A DNA stretch of 40,286 bases from a virus, in the IMG/VR virus record IMGVR_UViG_3300005537_000015, positions 1 through 40,286 of that record; one strand, written 5' to 3'. Below are positions 1-6,384 of this stretch, piece by piece (position 1 is the first letter of the stretch; each line of letters opens with the position of its first letter). Position numbers and translations under genes: made by a program. The notes beneath the pieces were generated by a model. That model made no database searches. It was given only the letters and a program-made list of their open reading frames with translations, and was not told the DNA's origin.

Positions 1-30
1 TTTTCACTTCTACTAACTGTCTATGGAAGT
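1..30. repeat. Terminal direct repeat (circular junction)
   Basis: The first 30 bases are identical to the last 30 (40257-40286). An open reading frame on the minus strand passes cleanly through the join, from 211 down to 1 and then from 40256 to 40234. This is what an assembler leaves when it closes a circular or circularly permuted molecule, so the repeat is probably an overlap artefact and not a physical phage terminus. The unit length is then 40,256 bp. Confidence 0.9.
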
Positions 31-211
31 CTTTAACTTCTTCGTGGATAGCGCGCACTAACTCGCGATTGCTTTCTAGCTTCGTGTCTAAGTGACGTAT
101 ATCTGTCCGTGCTTCGCCACGATTCCACAAAAACAATGGTATTATTAACGCTGCATTAGCGATAAACATACCTAGTACTGTAGCCACTGCTATTAAACTG
201 CTTTGATCCAT
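1..211 (-). CDS. Holin-like or lysis-associated membrane protein, spans the circular junction
   Basis: Read across the join (211 to 1, then 40256 to 40234) this encodes 77 residues ending in TAG. Residues 5-30 form one hydrophobic segment (IAVATVLGMFIANAALIIPL), followed by a charged helical tail rich in E, R and K of about 40 residues. One TM helix plus a coiled-coil tail fits small phage holin-like or hemolysin XhlA-like proteins, but I see no diagnostic motif. An AGG lies 8-10 bases before the ATG. The TAG stop lies inside the first codons of the recombinase gene in another frame, so the two are probably co-transcribed leftward. Confidence 0.6.
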   Translation of the reverse strand, partial: MDQSSLIAVATVLGMFIANAALIIPLFLWNRGEARTDIRHLDTKLESNRELVRAIHEEVKDFHRQLVEVK

Positions 212-218
212 TTCCAAC

Positions 219-320
219 CTATCGTTTAGATATTACATACATAAAAAACATTAACATACATGTTTGCATACTCAGCATCCACATGCCTAACTGGATTACT
301 CGCCATATGTTTTCATCCAT
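219..320 (-). CDS. Tiny membrane protein (33 aa)
   Basis: The ATG overlaps the TGA stop of the upstream gene (ATGGATGA). The product begins MDENIWRVIQLG and continues as a Met-rich hydrophobic helix ending in ISKR, with a TAG stop. It fills the gap between the 72-aa gene upstream and the holin-like gene downstream. One TM segment is likely. Function unknown; it could be a second holin or antiholin, but only its position suggests that. Confidence 0.5.
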   Translation of the reverse strand: MDENIWRVIQLGMWMLSMQTCMLMFFMYVISKR

Positions 321-531
321 TCTCGCCATCCCTTATATGTAACTTTTCAACACTCAGCAAGTGCCACCCAGTGTTTGTTGTATGATACTCGCTCGTAGCA
401 CGTATGCTTTCGTTTTCTTTTTGATCTTCATAGTACAAGTTAGCCAGTTCTAACGCGTGCGCTTCGTTATGCGCATGTATTACTACTTCTCTATGTCGAC
501 CTTGATAATGCGTCACCATGTAGTCAGCCAT
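313..531 (-). CDS. Unknown 72-aa protein
   Basis: Leftward gene between two overlapping neighbours; its ATG overlaps the TAA of the 62-aa gene before it. The product has a motif HAHNEAHALELANLYYED and a balanced charged composition typical of small soluble phage proteins. The stop is TGA, overlapping the ATG of the 33-aa membrane protein. I do not recognise the family. Confidence 0.65.
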   Translation of the reverse strand: MADYMVTHYQGRHREVVIHAHNEAHALELANLYYEDQKENESIRATSEYHTTNTGWHLLSVEKLHIRDGENG

Positions 532-719
532 TACATGACCTCACTTGGGAAGGGCATCGCTGTTACTTCTACAGTGCAGCCACCCGAACGTAAAAGATCA
601 ATGTCTTTCTTGCTAAAAGCTTTCTTTCTAGCTACCTGCAATATGCAAGTAGCTAATGGATCGTTCGGGTAATACAATGGGCGATTGCCCATTTGTTTAA
701 TCAATACGTTAATCGTCAT
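531..719 (-). CDS. Unknown 62-aa protein
   Basis: Starts at an ATG that overlaps the stop of the preceding gene (ATGACGATTAA) and ends in TAA, itself overlapping the next ATG. The sequence holds NDPLATCILQVARKKAF and a Gly-Gly-Cys-Thr-Val-Glu-Val-Thr strand. It looks like a compact alpha/beta protein of the kind common in phage accessory operons. No function assigned. Confidence 0.6.
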   Translation of the reverse strand: MTINVLIKQMGNRPLYYPNDPLATCILQVARKKAFSKKDIDLLRSGGCTVEVTAMPFPSEVM

Positions 720-933
720 TGTTGACCTCTGTTTGTTTTCTGTATTCTCTTACTGCTTGAGTAACAACTTCTAACACAGCCTCTACAGCAACCAACTCAC
801 TGGGTGCCAACGATAGCATGACCATCGTCGCATTATATATCAGCTCGTAGCCTAGTTGTTTACATGTCAGTTCGTTAGCGTATTGCTCGATCAAAGCGTT
901 TGTTTTATCTCTAAATTCATGTTGTATAGTCAT
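709..933 (-). CDS. Unknown 74-aa helical protein
   Basis: Predominantly helical, with Glu, Ala, Leu and Val in a heptad-like spacing and no membrane segment strong enough to call. It lies directly after ArdA and overlaps the next gene by 11 bases, so it belongs to the same operon. Stop TAA. No recognised domain. Confidence 0.6.
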   Translation of the reverse strand: MTIQHEFRDKTNALIEQYANELTCKQLGYELIYNATMVMLSLAPSELVAVEAVLEVVTQAVREYRKQTEVNNDD

Positions 934-940
934 GTTATCC

Positions 941-1480
941 TTATGTGTTTGAAAATACTGCTAATCCAGCATCGACGCTAATAGTAAATATGTCACCCCC
1001 ATATTCAAAATCACGTCCCATGCGTTCAAAATCGATATAGTTATATAACCAATCGTCAATTTTTCCATGTGTATCGTTAAAGTAGTTCTCTGCATACTCT
1101 TCTAACGTTTTCCAAGTGCCTTGATAGTTATCTTCTATGTAGTCTTTAGCATCTTGCACACTCGTGCCAGAACCTAAGTGATCCAGTATGCCACATAACA
1201 AACCTGGTTCGGGCATCTCGTTCATTGCTAACGCTACCTCGCTAATATACTCTAACGGCGACCATTCGTCTACTCTTAAACCTTCAAAGTTTTCGTAGTC
1301 ATGAATCGCCCACTCTTCACAAGTGTGTAGCTCGTTAGATATTGGACTATCGGCTAACATACGCTGAACGTCAGCGCGTATACCGCCAACGTCTTGGGCG
1401 GCATCTATCCATTCGCCATGCAACATGCCATTGTTATACGCTTCCAAACATGCAACGTAAATGTGTGGTCCGGTTCTCAT
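941..1480 (-). CDS. ardA: Antirestriction protein ArdA
   Basis: 179 aa, the usual ArdA length. The N-terminus IYVACLEAYNNGMLHGEWID matches the conserved ArdA opening, followed by EEWAIHDYENFEG (about residues 55-67) and an acidic second half with many Asp and Glu. ArdA proteins are elongated DNA mimics that block type I restriction-modification enzymes in the host cytoplasm. The gene has a repeated leader element upstream (1482-1530) and is followed by small unknown genes. Stop TAA. The family assignment rests on motif and length. Confidence 0.9.
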   Translation of the reverse strand: MRTGPHIYVACLEAYNNGMLHGEWIDAAQDVGGIRADVQRMLADSPISNELHTCEEWAIHDYENFEGLRVDEWSPLEYISEVALAMNEMPEPGLLCGILDHLGSGTSVQDAKDYIEDNYQGTWKTLEEYAENYFNDTHGKIDDWLYNYIDFERMGRDFEYGGDIFTISVDAGLAVFSNT

Positions 1481-1481
1481 A

Positions 1482-1530
1482 TATAATCCTGGTTTAGTGT
1501 TGTGTCTTGCTTAAGTGCAAGTCTTAGCAG
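1482..1530 (-). promoter_or_regulatory. Repeated 5' leader element upstream of ardA
   Basis: Read on the minus strand this contains a hairpin (CTTGC, six-base loop, GCAAG), then GACACAACACTAAACCAGGA, then TATATATG leading into the start codon. CCAGGA acts as the ribosome binding site. Close copies precede the genes starting at 1978 and 2675, with a weaker one before 2475. Confidence 0.55.
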
Positions 1531-1558
1531 TTAACAATGTTGACTGCTAAGTTCATAC

Positions 1559-1978
1559 TTAAGCGATTTTCTGTACTTTATCTCGAGCACGTAATGGCAT
1601 AACAACAAAGGTTTTTGCTTCGTTGCACAAAGGGGTGTATTGATCGCCCGCCAACAGTGTTGTTATCTTGAAGTGTTTAACATATTCCTCGTTGACTAAG
1701 TATTCGTTGCCTTCGTCGTCATGAAATACACGCGCCAGGCAGAACTTATAGTCATAAAGCACATCGGTTTTAGTGATAACAACACTGTTATCTTCACATC
1801 CAACAACCACACGCGATATGTCTGGATGTTGTTCGCCCGGCACATGTAAGCAATGTTTGAAGTGATCTTTAACGACGTTCTTCTTGATTGCAAAGCAACC
1901 ATTTGTTATCCAAGCGTCGTTATGGTAATAAGGCAACTTCTTGTATGCCATTTCAAAAGACTTCTTTAATGTAAACAT
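1559..1978 (-). CDS. Unknown 139-aa protein
   Basis: I chose the ATG at 1978 (MFTLKKSFEMAYKK) over an upstream in-frame ATG at 2026. The shorter start sits just after the conserved leader (CCCAGGACATATATG), and the longer form would translate the leader itself. The product is soluble, mixed alpha/beta and slightly basic at the N-terminus. No recognised domain. Stop TAA. It is part of the leftward accessory operon between ardA and two paralogous small genes. Confidence 0.65.
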   Translation of the reverse strand: MFTLKKSFEMAYKKLPYYHNDAWITNGCFAIKKNVVKDHFKHCLHVPGEQHPDISRVVVGCEDNSVVITKTDVLYDYKFCLARVFHDDEGNEYLVNEEYVKHFKITTLLAGDQYTPLCNEAKTFVVMPLRARDKVQKIA

Positions 1979-1979
1979 A

Positions 1980-2025
1980 TATGTCCTGGGTTTAGTTGTG
2001 TCTCGCTTGATTGCAAGCCATGACA
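1980..2025 (-). promoter_or_regulatory. Repeated 5' leader element, second copy
   Basis: Minus-strand order is hairpin GCTTG-CAAT-CAAGC, then GAGACACAACTAAACCCAGGA, then CATATATG. It shares the hairpin, GACACAAC, CTAAAC and CAGGA blocks with the copy before ardA while the hairpin stem sequence differs, which suggests the structure is conserved. Confidence 0.5.
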
Positions 2026-2058
2026 CACAACATAGTTATGTGCCATGACGGTAATCAA

Positions 2059-2475
2059 TCACAGTGTGTATATCTGACCACCAACATACGTAAACGTTGG
2101 TATGCCGAGTTGTATGTTGAACGTAGCCCCATTATATTCTGCGGTTATGTAACAAGCTTTCAACACATCACAACCGTCCGCCCTGCAACGTTCATAGTCG
2201 TCGTTTACTTTAGCGACCCAGTCTTTAGGCACAGGCGCATAGTAGTAAGGATTGGCATTTATGACGGTATCACTAGTCACATAACAATCGCTTTGATATG
2301 ACATTTGATCGTTTTCTATGCATTCACGTTCGCAGTATTGTTTGTACCAATCCCAGAACGGGTATGCGTGTTCAGTGTCCAACCATTGACCAAAAGCTTT
2401 GTATTGGTTAGGTGTGAATATATTCTGTCTGATATGCAACATATATACGTCGTCTTTCTTAAAGTTATGTGCCAT
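2059..2475 (-). CDS. Unknown 138-aa aromatic-rich protein
   Basis: Starts MAHNFKKDDVYMLH at 2475, after a weak SD (AGAGAT). Residues 17-48 include an aromatic block (AYPFWDWYKQYCER) that closely resembles the 49-aa product just upstream (DVDFWDFYKEYCKR), so the two are paralogs. The second half is Tyr- and Cys-rich. The stop is TGA. Reading past it would run straight into the leader of the next gene, so TGA is a real terminator here. Function unknown. Confidence 0.65.
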   Translation of the reverse strand: MAHNFKKDDVYMLHIRQNIFTPNQYKAFGQWLDTEHAYPFWDWYKQYCERECIENDQMSYQSDCYVTSDTVINANPYYYAPVPKDWVAKVNDDYERCRADGCDVLKACYITAEYNGATFNIQLGIPTFTYVGGQIYTL

Positions 2476-2494
2476 GTTTATCTCTTTGTTTAGT

Positions 2495-2513
2495 GTGTGT
2501 AGCCCCCGAAGGG
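2495..2513 (-). promoter_or_regulatory. GC hairpin between small paralogous genes
   Basis: Minus strand reads GCCCC, TTC loop, GGGGGC, in the gap between the 49-aa and 138-aa genes. There is no T-run after it, so it looks like a processing or pausing hairpin, not a full terminator. Confidence 0.4.
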
Positions 2514-2525
2514 GCATTGTTTATG

Positions 2526-2675
2526 TTAATAGTCGTCACGTTTACAGTATTCTTTATAGAAATCCCAGAAATCCACATCCAACGCAGGATCATTCACCCA
2601 TTCGTCAAAAGCGTCTACGTGATAGATTGTAAACAAGCTCTTTTGAATCTCTTTTAATGTCTCAGCACTTCGCAT
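2526..2675 (-). CDS. Small 49-aa paralog of the 138-aa protein
   Basis: ATG at 2675 follows GGGGGCTATAT and the frame ends in TAA. The product (MRSAETLKEIQKSLFTIYHV...) contains DVDFWDFYKEYCKRDDY, which matches the aromatic block of the neighbour encoded at 2059-2475. A partial gene duplication is the simplest explanation. It is the first gene of the leftward operon. Function unknown. Confidence 0.6.
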   Translation of the reverse strand: MRSAETLKEIQKSLFTIYHVDAFDEWVNDPALDVDFWDFYKEYCKRDDY

Positions 2676-2779
2676 ATATAGCCCCCATTTAGTGTTTATT
2701 GTGTCTCACACTGTACTCAGCGTTAGCAATTGCAGTGTTAACATACAACGTTAATAGCCATTTCCACATGTGAACCAAC

Positions 2780-2809
2780 ACTATATCATATGAACGCATA
2801 TATGTTCAA
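2780..2809 (-). promoter_or_regulatory. Predicted sigma70-like promoter for the leftward operon
   Basis: On the minus strand TTGAAC (-35) is followed after 18 bases by TATAGT (-10), 105 bases upstream of the first leftward gene. The spacer carries an inverted repeat, TGAAC-N8-GTTCA, placed where a repressor would block RNA polymerase. Prediction only. Confidence 0.5.
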
Positions 2810-2979
2810 TATATTTAACACATACTCGTTAGTAAACATAGCATTATGTGTGTGTATTTGCAGTATAATTCAAGAAAATGTTATGATGATTGTATAATCA
2901 TAGACGCGGGGTCTAGAACCACGCCGCCACGCCGATGTCAGGCGGGCCAACATAACTACGTTGCAACATAGATACACAC

Positions 2980-3387
2980 ATGAGCTTCCCAAAAGGCAAC
3001 AAACGAACAGGCATCAAGTCAAACAATCCCAGCGTTAGAACGAAAGTGCCAACAGAAGACATTATCGACGCTATACGTAAGTGTAGAGGCAATCTGTCGA
3101 GAGCGGCCGACAAGCTAGGTGTGTGCCGACAGACTTTGGATTTGAGAAGAAAGAGCGAACCAGTCATACAAGAGACTCTGAACACATGTAGAGAGCGTTT
3201 TCTTGACGACACAGAAGATGTCTTCCAGAACAAAGTGCTCTCAGGTGATACCATCAGCATGTTGTTCGCTCTTAAGACACTAGGTAAGCGACGTGGATAC
3301 GATCAAGATCGCGACGTTATCGCAGAGTCTGTAACACGTGCAGCACTCGACTTTGTCATGAACAAGTCAAAGAACCCCGCAGAATAA
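2980..3387 (+). CDS. terS: Terminase small subunit (TerS-like)
   Basis: 135 aa. The N-terminus is basic, then a helix-turn-helix (about residues 27-52) of the type GNLSRAADKLGVCRQTLDLR, followed by a segment ending in MLFALKTLGKRRGY. This order (HTH, short linker, a 'size/number-of-targets then LKT.GK.RGW/Y' tail) is typical of phage small terminase subunits that recognise the packaging site. No clear SD precedes the ATG. TerS is unusually far (8 kb) from TerL. A transcription regulator of Fis type is the alternative. Confidence 0.7.
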   Translation: MSFPKGNKRTGIKSNNPSVRTKVPTEDIIDAIRKCRGNLSRAADKLGVCRQTLDLRRKSEPVIQETLNTCRERFLDDTEDVFQNKVLSGDTISMLFALKTLGKRRGYDQDRDVIAESVTRAALDFVMNKSKNPAE

Positions 3388-3828
3388 TGTGTGTGGGTAC
3401 ATACCACGCTCACACATACATCACAACATACCACACAATACATACAACATACATACTCCACACTACAGTGTCAGTGTGTTAGTCATGCTCACACACCACT
3501 CTCACGTTATACCTACAGTGTTGCACGTCTGATTGTAGTCAAGCGTTCGATCATAGTAACAAACGTTTGAACCCAGGCGTGGGACTCTACCCACGAACGC
3601 ACACACCGACCTCCTTAACGAGTACCGGTTATGTCTATGTTGATATTCCCACTCCCGAAAACTTTTACACATACATTAAGTCAAGAATCGTATCAACGTT
3701 GTGATACCCGAAAACTTTTTTGATCGTATCCGTGTTAGTGCACGCGAAGTGTGTGAAATTTTTTTGTTCAGGGTATTGTTAAACATATCGTTGTGTGTTA
3801 GGGTGGTGTGTTTACGATGGGGGAAGTT
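3388..3828. other. Non-coding region with short repeats; candidate cos/pac or control region
   Basis: No convincing ORF in 440 bases. It holds CA-rich sequence, a direct repeat CCCGAAAACTTTT at 3654-3666 and 3707-3719, a palindrome GTATCA...TGATAC at 3690-3707 between the two copies, and a nested hairpin at 3541-3598 (GTGGG/CCCAC inside GCGTTC/GAACGC). Its position immediately after TerS makes a packaging site or an early control region plausible. I cannot distinguish these from the sequence alone. Confidence 0.4.
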
Positions 3829-4005
3829 ATGAAAGAAGACATTAAACGTTGTTGTCAGGAGTTATCCAGTATGTTGGAGCGTTATGATGCACGTGTGGTT
3901 ATGTTTACGTTAATTAGTGGTGTGCGTGGTTTGGTGGATTGTGCTGAAGATCGTTATATGGCATTGCAATGTGTTTTAAAAGCGTTGGGGGCTAAAGATG
4001 ATTGA
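3829..4005 (+). CDS. Small helical protein, paralog 1 of 3
   Basis: 58 aa starting MKEDIKRCCQELSS at 3829; upstream in-frame starts (GTG 3808, ATG 3817) exist. I prefer 3829 because GGGGAAG lies just before it and the start then aligns with the next two genes. All three share an acidic start, a Cys or Met about ten residues in, a central MVxVxV-type strand or helix and a C-terminal helix. Stop is TGA, inside ATGATTGA that overlaps the next start. Function unknown. Confidence 0.6.
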   Translation: MKEDIKRCCQELSSMLERYDARVVMFTLISGVRGLVDCAEDRYMALQCVLKALGAKDD

Positions 4006-4201
4006 AGACCGTACAGAATACGTACGTCAATGTGGTGAATGTACGATGGCGTTGGAGATGGTGTTTAAATGTTACGACCCAGTGGTGGTTATTGGTGTGT
4101 TGACCACCGAAGTATGTATGATGATACGCAATGCAGATAATCCACGTGCGGCGAAGCGTACGGTATTAACAACGATTGATATGGGGTGTCCCGATGTATA
4201 A
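3998..4201 (+). CDS. Small helical protein, paralog 2 of 3
   Basis: 67 aa, starting MIEDRTEYVRQCGEC at an ATG that overlaps the previous stop. Its pattern (acidic N-terminus, CTMALEMVFKCYDP, VVVIGVLTTEV, then a basic helix with a Pro-Asp end) parallels its neighbours on both sides. TAA stop. Tandem duplication is likely. Cys-rich, no known domain. Confidence 0.6.
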   Translation: MIEDRTEYVRQCGECTMALEMVFKCYDPVVVIGVLTTEVCMMIRNADNPRAAKRTVLTTIDMGCPDV

Positions 4202-4415
4202 ATGTGAAGACATGAACGAAGAAGACCACAAACACTTTGTTAACATGTGTATGGATATGACATCCCATTTGATGTTGTTGACGTCTATGTATACAGACCG
4301 TGTGCAAGTGTCGGTGTATGTTGAGATGATAAAGATGGTTGCGGATAGACAAGAACGTCCAAAAGATGCTATGCAGAATGCTATATCGTTGTTGAAAACC
4401 AAGTTGGTAAAATAA
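4194..4415 (+). CDS. Small helical protein, paralog 3 of 3
   Basis: 73 aa from ATG 4194 (MYKCEDMNEEDHKHF), overlapping the previous gene by eight bases. It aligns with the two preceding products through EEDHKHFVNMC, a middle section VQVSVYVEMIKMV and a helical C-terminus. Met-rich. TAA stop fused to the next start (TAATG). Function unknown. Confidence 0.6.
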   Translation: MYKCEDMNEEDHKHFVNMCMDMTSHLMLLTSMYTDRVQVSVYVEMIKMVADRQERPKDAMQNAISLLKTKLVK

Positions 4416-4567
4416 TGAATTACCTAGAAAGGTCTATGATATATGTCAGTGTGGGTTTGGCGATGTTGGGTTTTTATTACCAACATAATACGTTGGTATG
4501 TATCTCTAGTGGTATCTTCTTTGGTATGGCGACGGCTTATTACACAATGAGGCGTTATGAACCCTGA
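4415..4567 (+). CDS. Small membrane protein (50 aa)
   Basis: TAATG coupling to the previous gene. The product has two hydrophobic stretches (IYVSVGLAMLGFYY and LVCISSGIFFGMATAYY) flanked by charged ends, so it is probably a two-helix inner-membrane protein. Stop is TGA, ten bases after the next ATG. Function unknown. Confidence 0.5.
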   Translation: MNYLERSMIYVSVGLAMLGFYYQHNTLVCISSGIFFGMATAYYTMRRYEP

Positions 4568-4787
4568 AGATTCTAAGTGGTTGTTGTTTGATAAGCTGCC
4601 CAAGGTGTCGATACATTCGCCAACGCCAGATGTATATTCCAAACACTACGTGGCACGTCAACAATGTGATTGTGGGTGTGTGATGTTCAACGAGTCTACA
4701 ATGATTATGTTTGATGGTATGCCCCCACGTGATGTGCATCGGTGTGCTATGTGCAACGAAGTGAGGTTGTGTGACAAGATTCCGTGA
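4557..4787 (+). CDS. Unknown 76-aa Cys-rich protein
   Basis: Contains CDCGCVMF (about residues 38-45) and CAMCNEVRLC near the C-terminus, two CxxC/CxC pairs that look like a zinc ribbon. Starts by overlapping the membrane protein upstream and ends in TGA inside the next gene (which starts at GTG 4771). A DNA- or protein-binding small phage factor is likely, but the family is not recognised. Confidence 0.6.
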   Translation: MNPEDSKWLLFDKLPKVSIHSPTPDVYSKHYVARQQCDCGCVMFNESTMIMFDGMPPRDVHRCAMCNEVRLCDKIP

Positions 4788-5052
4788 CCTAGATGGGAAC
4801 CCTATATCGTTGTTGGTGTGGGCTAAGGCGTTTGAACTACACCGTTGGTATGTGCAAGATGTGGTGGGTGATTACGTGATTTCTACGGTATACATCGGCA
4901 TTGAAGATTTTATGTTTGAAACGAAGGTATTTGATAAAGAACACAATTCGTTGGAAGAATACACGGAAAACTATGACACACTCAAAGAAGCCGTACGTGG
5001 GCATGAATATACACAATCTCGTTTACATAAAAAACTTTACTTGATAAAATGA
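4771..5052 (+). CDS. Conserved phage hypothetical protein (93 aa)
   Basis: GTG start at 4771 gives MTRFRDLDGNPISLLVWAKA. The pattern 'R-DLDGNPI..W...FE', then ISTVYIGIED, then a 'FETKVF...EEYTENYDTLKEAVRGHE' end, is one I know from many unrelated tailed phages, where its role is undetermined. The TGA stop is directly followed by TAA, a tandem stop. Confidence 0.7.
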   Translation: MTRFRDLDGNPISLLVWAKAFELHRWYVQDVVGDYVISTVYIGIEDFMFETKVFDKEHNSLEEYTENYDTLKEAVRGHEYTQSRLHKKLYLIK

Positions 5053-5255
5053 TAATTACATGTCCAAGATGCCATGTTGGCACGTGCGAGATTGTACAAC
5101 GGATGCGTGTGATGCAACCTGGTAATCTACGTGTGTGGGGCACATTAACGTTTACGTGTGATTGTTATGAGAAAAAGTCGGGTTCGGGCGTTGAAGAAGA
5201 TATTCGCGATACTGACATGCGGTCAAGACGAGACATCGAAGACAACATGGCGTAG
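5049..5255 (+). CDS. Zinc-ribbon-like small protein
   Basis: 68 aa, ATG overlapping the previous TGA. CPRC (residues 5-8) and a later CDC (about residues 37-39) suggest a small zinc-binding N-terminal domain followed by a charged, probably disordered tail rich in Asp and Arg. TAG stop. No function assigned. Confidence 0.55.
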   Translation: MIITCPRCHVGTCEIVQRMRVMQPGNLRVWGTLTFTCDCYEKKSGSGVEEDIRDTDMRSRRDIEDNMA

Positions 5256-5272
5256 ATTCAAGAGAGCGTGGA

Positions 5273-5656
5273 ATGAACATCGGGTGTGATGCGCCTGGCA
5301 CGTTTATACGTCTATGTAGTGATACGCACATGCGATCGTTACGTGAATTGCAATATCAATACAACATGAGATGTCACAAGATGTTATATGGCACATCACC
5401 CGTAAAAGATGCTTACTGGAAAATTTACAGCAGCAAGATACCAACAGGAAACAAGATGTATTACAACCGAGAAGATGTAGAATTCATACAGAAGACGTCG
5501 ACAGACCACGCGACTGCGTTGGATTCGAAGATAGATCAAATAACCCAACACATGGCTAACTTGGGTAAACAACTGTACGATCTTAAGAAGACACGTGAGA
5601 GTGTACAATCGTTGTTGTCTAAGTCGGCTGAATACTTGGAAGAAGACGATGATTGA
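5273..5656 (+). CDS. Unknown 127-aa protein with C-terminal coiled coil
   Basis: Residues about 85-127 (TALDSKIDQITQHMANLGKQ and following) form a long coiled coil ending in an acidic tail EEDDD. The N-terminal half is aromatic and basic. TGA stop overlaps the ATG of the next gene. It might be a scaffold or oligomerising factor; no homolog recognised. Confidence 0.6.
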   Translation: MNIGCDAPGTFIRLCSDTHMRSLRELQYQYNMRCHKMLYGTSPVKDAYWKIYSSKIPTGNKMYYNREDVEFIQKTSTDHATALDSKIDQITQHMANLGKQLYDLKKTRESVQSLLSKSAEYLEEDDD

Positions 5657-5822
5657 TCCAATGTGGTTGGTAAACCGTGTGATGTATGGCACGTTCTATA
5701 ATCCAGATGATGTGAAGTTAAGGGATTTTATCAATGCCACGTCGTGCACGCTGGCATATTGCTGTAGTTGTCAACAACCCTTTTACATGGTGGATAATGG
5801 AAACACAATACATTCTAAATGA
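5649..5822 (+). CDS. Unknown 57-aa protein with CCxC motif
   Basis: ATG lies inside the end of the previous gene. Product begins MIDPMWLVNRVMYG and carries LAYCCSCQQPFYMVDNGN, a half zinc ribbon. Tandem TGA TAA stop. Overlaps the next gene by 26 bases in another frame. Confidence 0.5.
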   Translation: MIDPMWLVNRVMYGTFYNPDDVKLRDFINATSCTLAYCCSCQQPFYMVDNGNTIHSK

Positions 5823-5958
5823 TAAAGACATTGAACGTGTCATTGGTTATGTGCTAATGAAGGCTATGTTATCAATGCTATCTAGCAACGCAGAAGGGAT
5901 GAATCCCGAATCGTTGTTGAAAGGTGTGAAAGAAGAAGTTCTAACAAAACGTGCGTAG
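5797..5958 (+). CDS. Unknown 53-aa helical protein ending inside a tRNA-like gene
   Basis: ATG 5797 (METQYILNDKDIERVIG) gives a helical, Met-rich protein ending EVLTKRA and a TAG stop at 5956-5958. The stop falls in the first six bases of the tRNA-like gene at 5953. It may follow its neighbours by translational coupling. Confidence 0.5.
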   Translation: METQYILNDKDIERVIGYVLMKAMLSMLSSNAEGMNPESLLKGVKEEVLTKRA

Positions 5959-6021
5959 TGGTGTACGGTGCAATGCCGAGTATCAATGTCGGGGGAATGG
6001 GTTCAATTCCCATGCTGCGCT
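5953..6021 (+). tRNA. tRNA-like gene, loop centre UCA (candidate UGA decoder)
   Basis: Acceptor GCGTAGT pairs with GCTGCGC (two G-U pairs). The T-arm is canonical (ATGGG, TTCAATT, CCCAT). The D-arm is short, with GG in its loop. The anticodon arm is CCGA/TCGG enclosing GTATCAATG, whose centre is UCA (5983-5985). Flaws are a G-G at 31/39, A instead of U at position 33, and a three-base-pair D-stem. Discriminator is U, not the G of bacterial tRNA-Trp. It could be a UGA suppressor of unknown amino-acid identity or a decaying tRNA. Confidence 0.45.
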
Positions 6022-6084
6022 TCGAACGGTTGTGTGGTGTCGTTCTAAACCAAACCACTCATCATTAACCACATAGGAGATAAC

Positions 6085-6252
6085 ATGGAACAACTGTATT
6101 GCTTTTTTCCATTAGATGAAGATGATCGTTGGGAGAGTCTACGTGTAACAAACAACAAGCTATTGGTGGCACAAGCGTTTGAACACAAATATCAAGTGTG
6201 GACATTCCCACAAATGCAACCTATTACGTCGGCAGACATCGTAATTCAGTAA
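6085..6252 (+). CDS. Unknown 55-aa protein
   Basis: A strong SD (AGGAG) seven bases before ATG decides this start. Product begins MEQLYCFFPLDEDDRW and ends in VIQ with a TAA, nine bases before tRNA-Glu. Soluble, mildly acidic. Not recognised. Confidence 0.6.
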   Translation: MEQLYCFFPLDEDDRWESLRVTNNKLLVAQAFEHKYQVWTFPQMQPITSADIVIQ

Positions 6253-6260
6253 TCTACGCA

Positions 6261-6332
6261 GGTGTTATAGTGTAGTGGTTAGCACAGCAAGCTTTCTACT
6301 TGCAGGCGTCAGTTCGAATCTGGCTAACACCA
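6261..6332 (+). tRNA. tRNA-Glu (UUC)
   Basis: Acceptor GGTGTTA/TAACACC, anticodon stem GCAAG/CTTGC with loop CTTTCTA, T-loop TTCGAAT, discriminator A. A full cloverleaf can be drawn. No CCA is encoded. Confidence 0.9.
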
Positions 6333-6333
6333 T

Positions 6334-6380
6334 GTGACGGTAATGTGTGTACAAGAACCGAGTTCGATTCTCGACGTCAC
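6334..6380 (+). ncRNA. Acceptor/T-arm minihelix (tRNA-like remnant)
   Basis: A 47-base element between two tRNAs. A six-pair stem GTGACG/CGTCAC encloses a T-arm with a perfect tRNA T-loop (CGAG, TTCGATT, CTCG), but only about 19 bases stand where D and anticodon arms should be. It may be a deleted tRNA or a minimal RNase P substrate. Confidence 0.45.
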
Positions 6381-6384
6381 CCAT

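Noticed and set aside
219-531. Readthrough of the TGA at 313-315 to extend the 72-aa protein
   Set aside because: The extension is open for about 30 codons, but another frame starting at ATG 320 encodes a convincing 33-aa membrane protein overlapping that stop, so ordinary termination explains the region better.
5953-6021. Selenocysteine tRNA as explanation of the UCA anticodon
   Set aside because: The variable loop is only four bases and the acceptor is seven pairs; tRNA-Sec has a long extra arm and an eight-pair acceptor, and no SECIS-like element was identified at the in-frame UGA codons.
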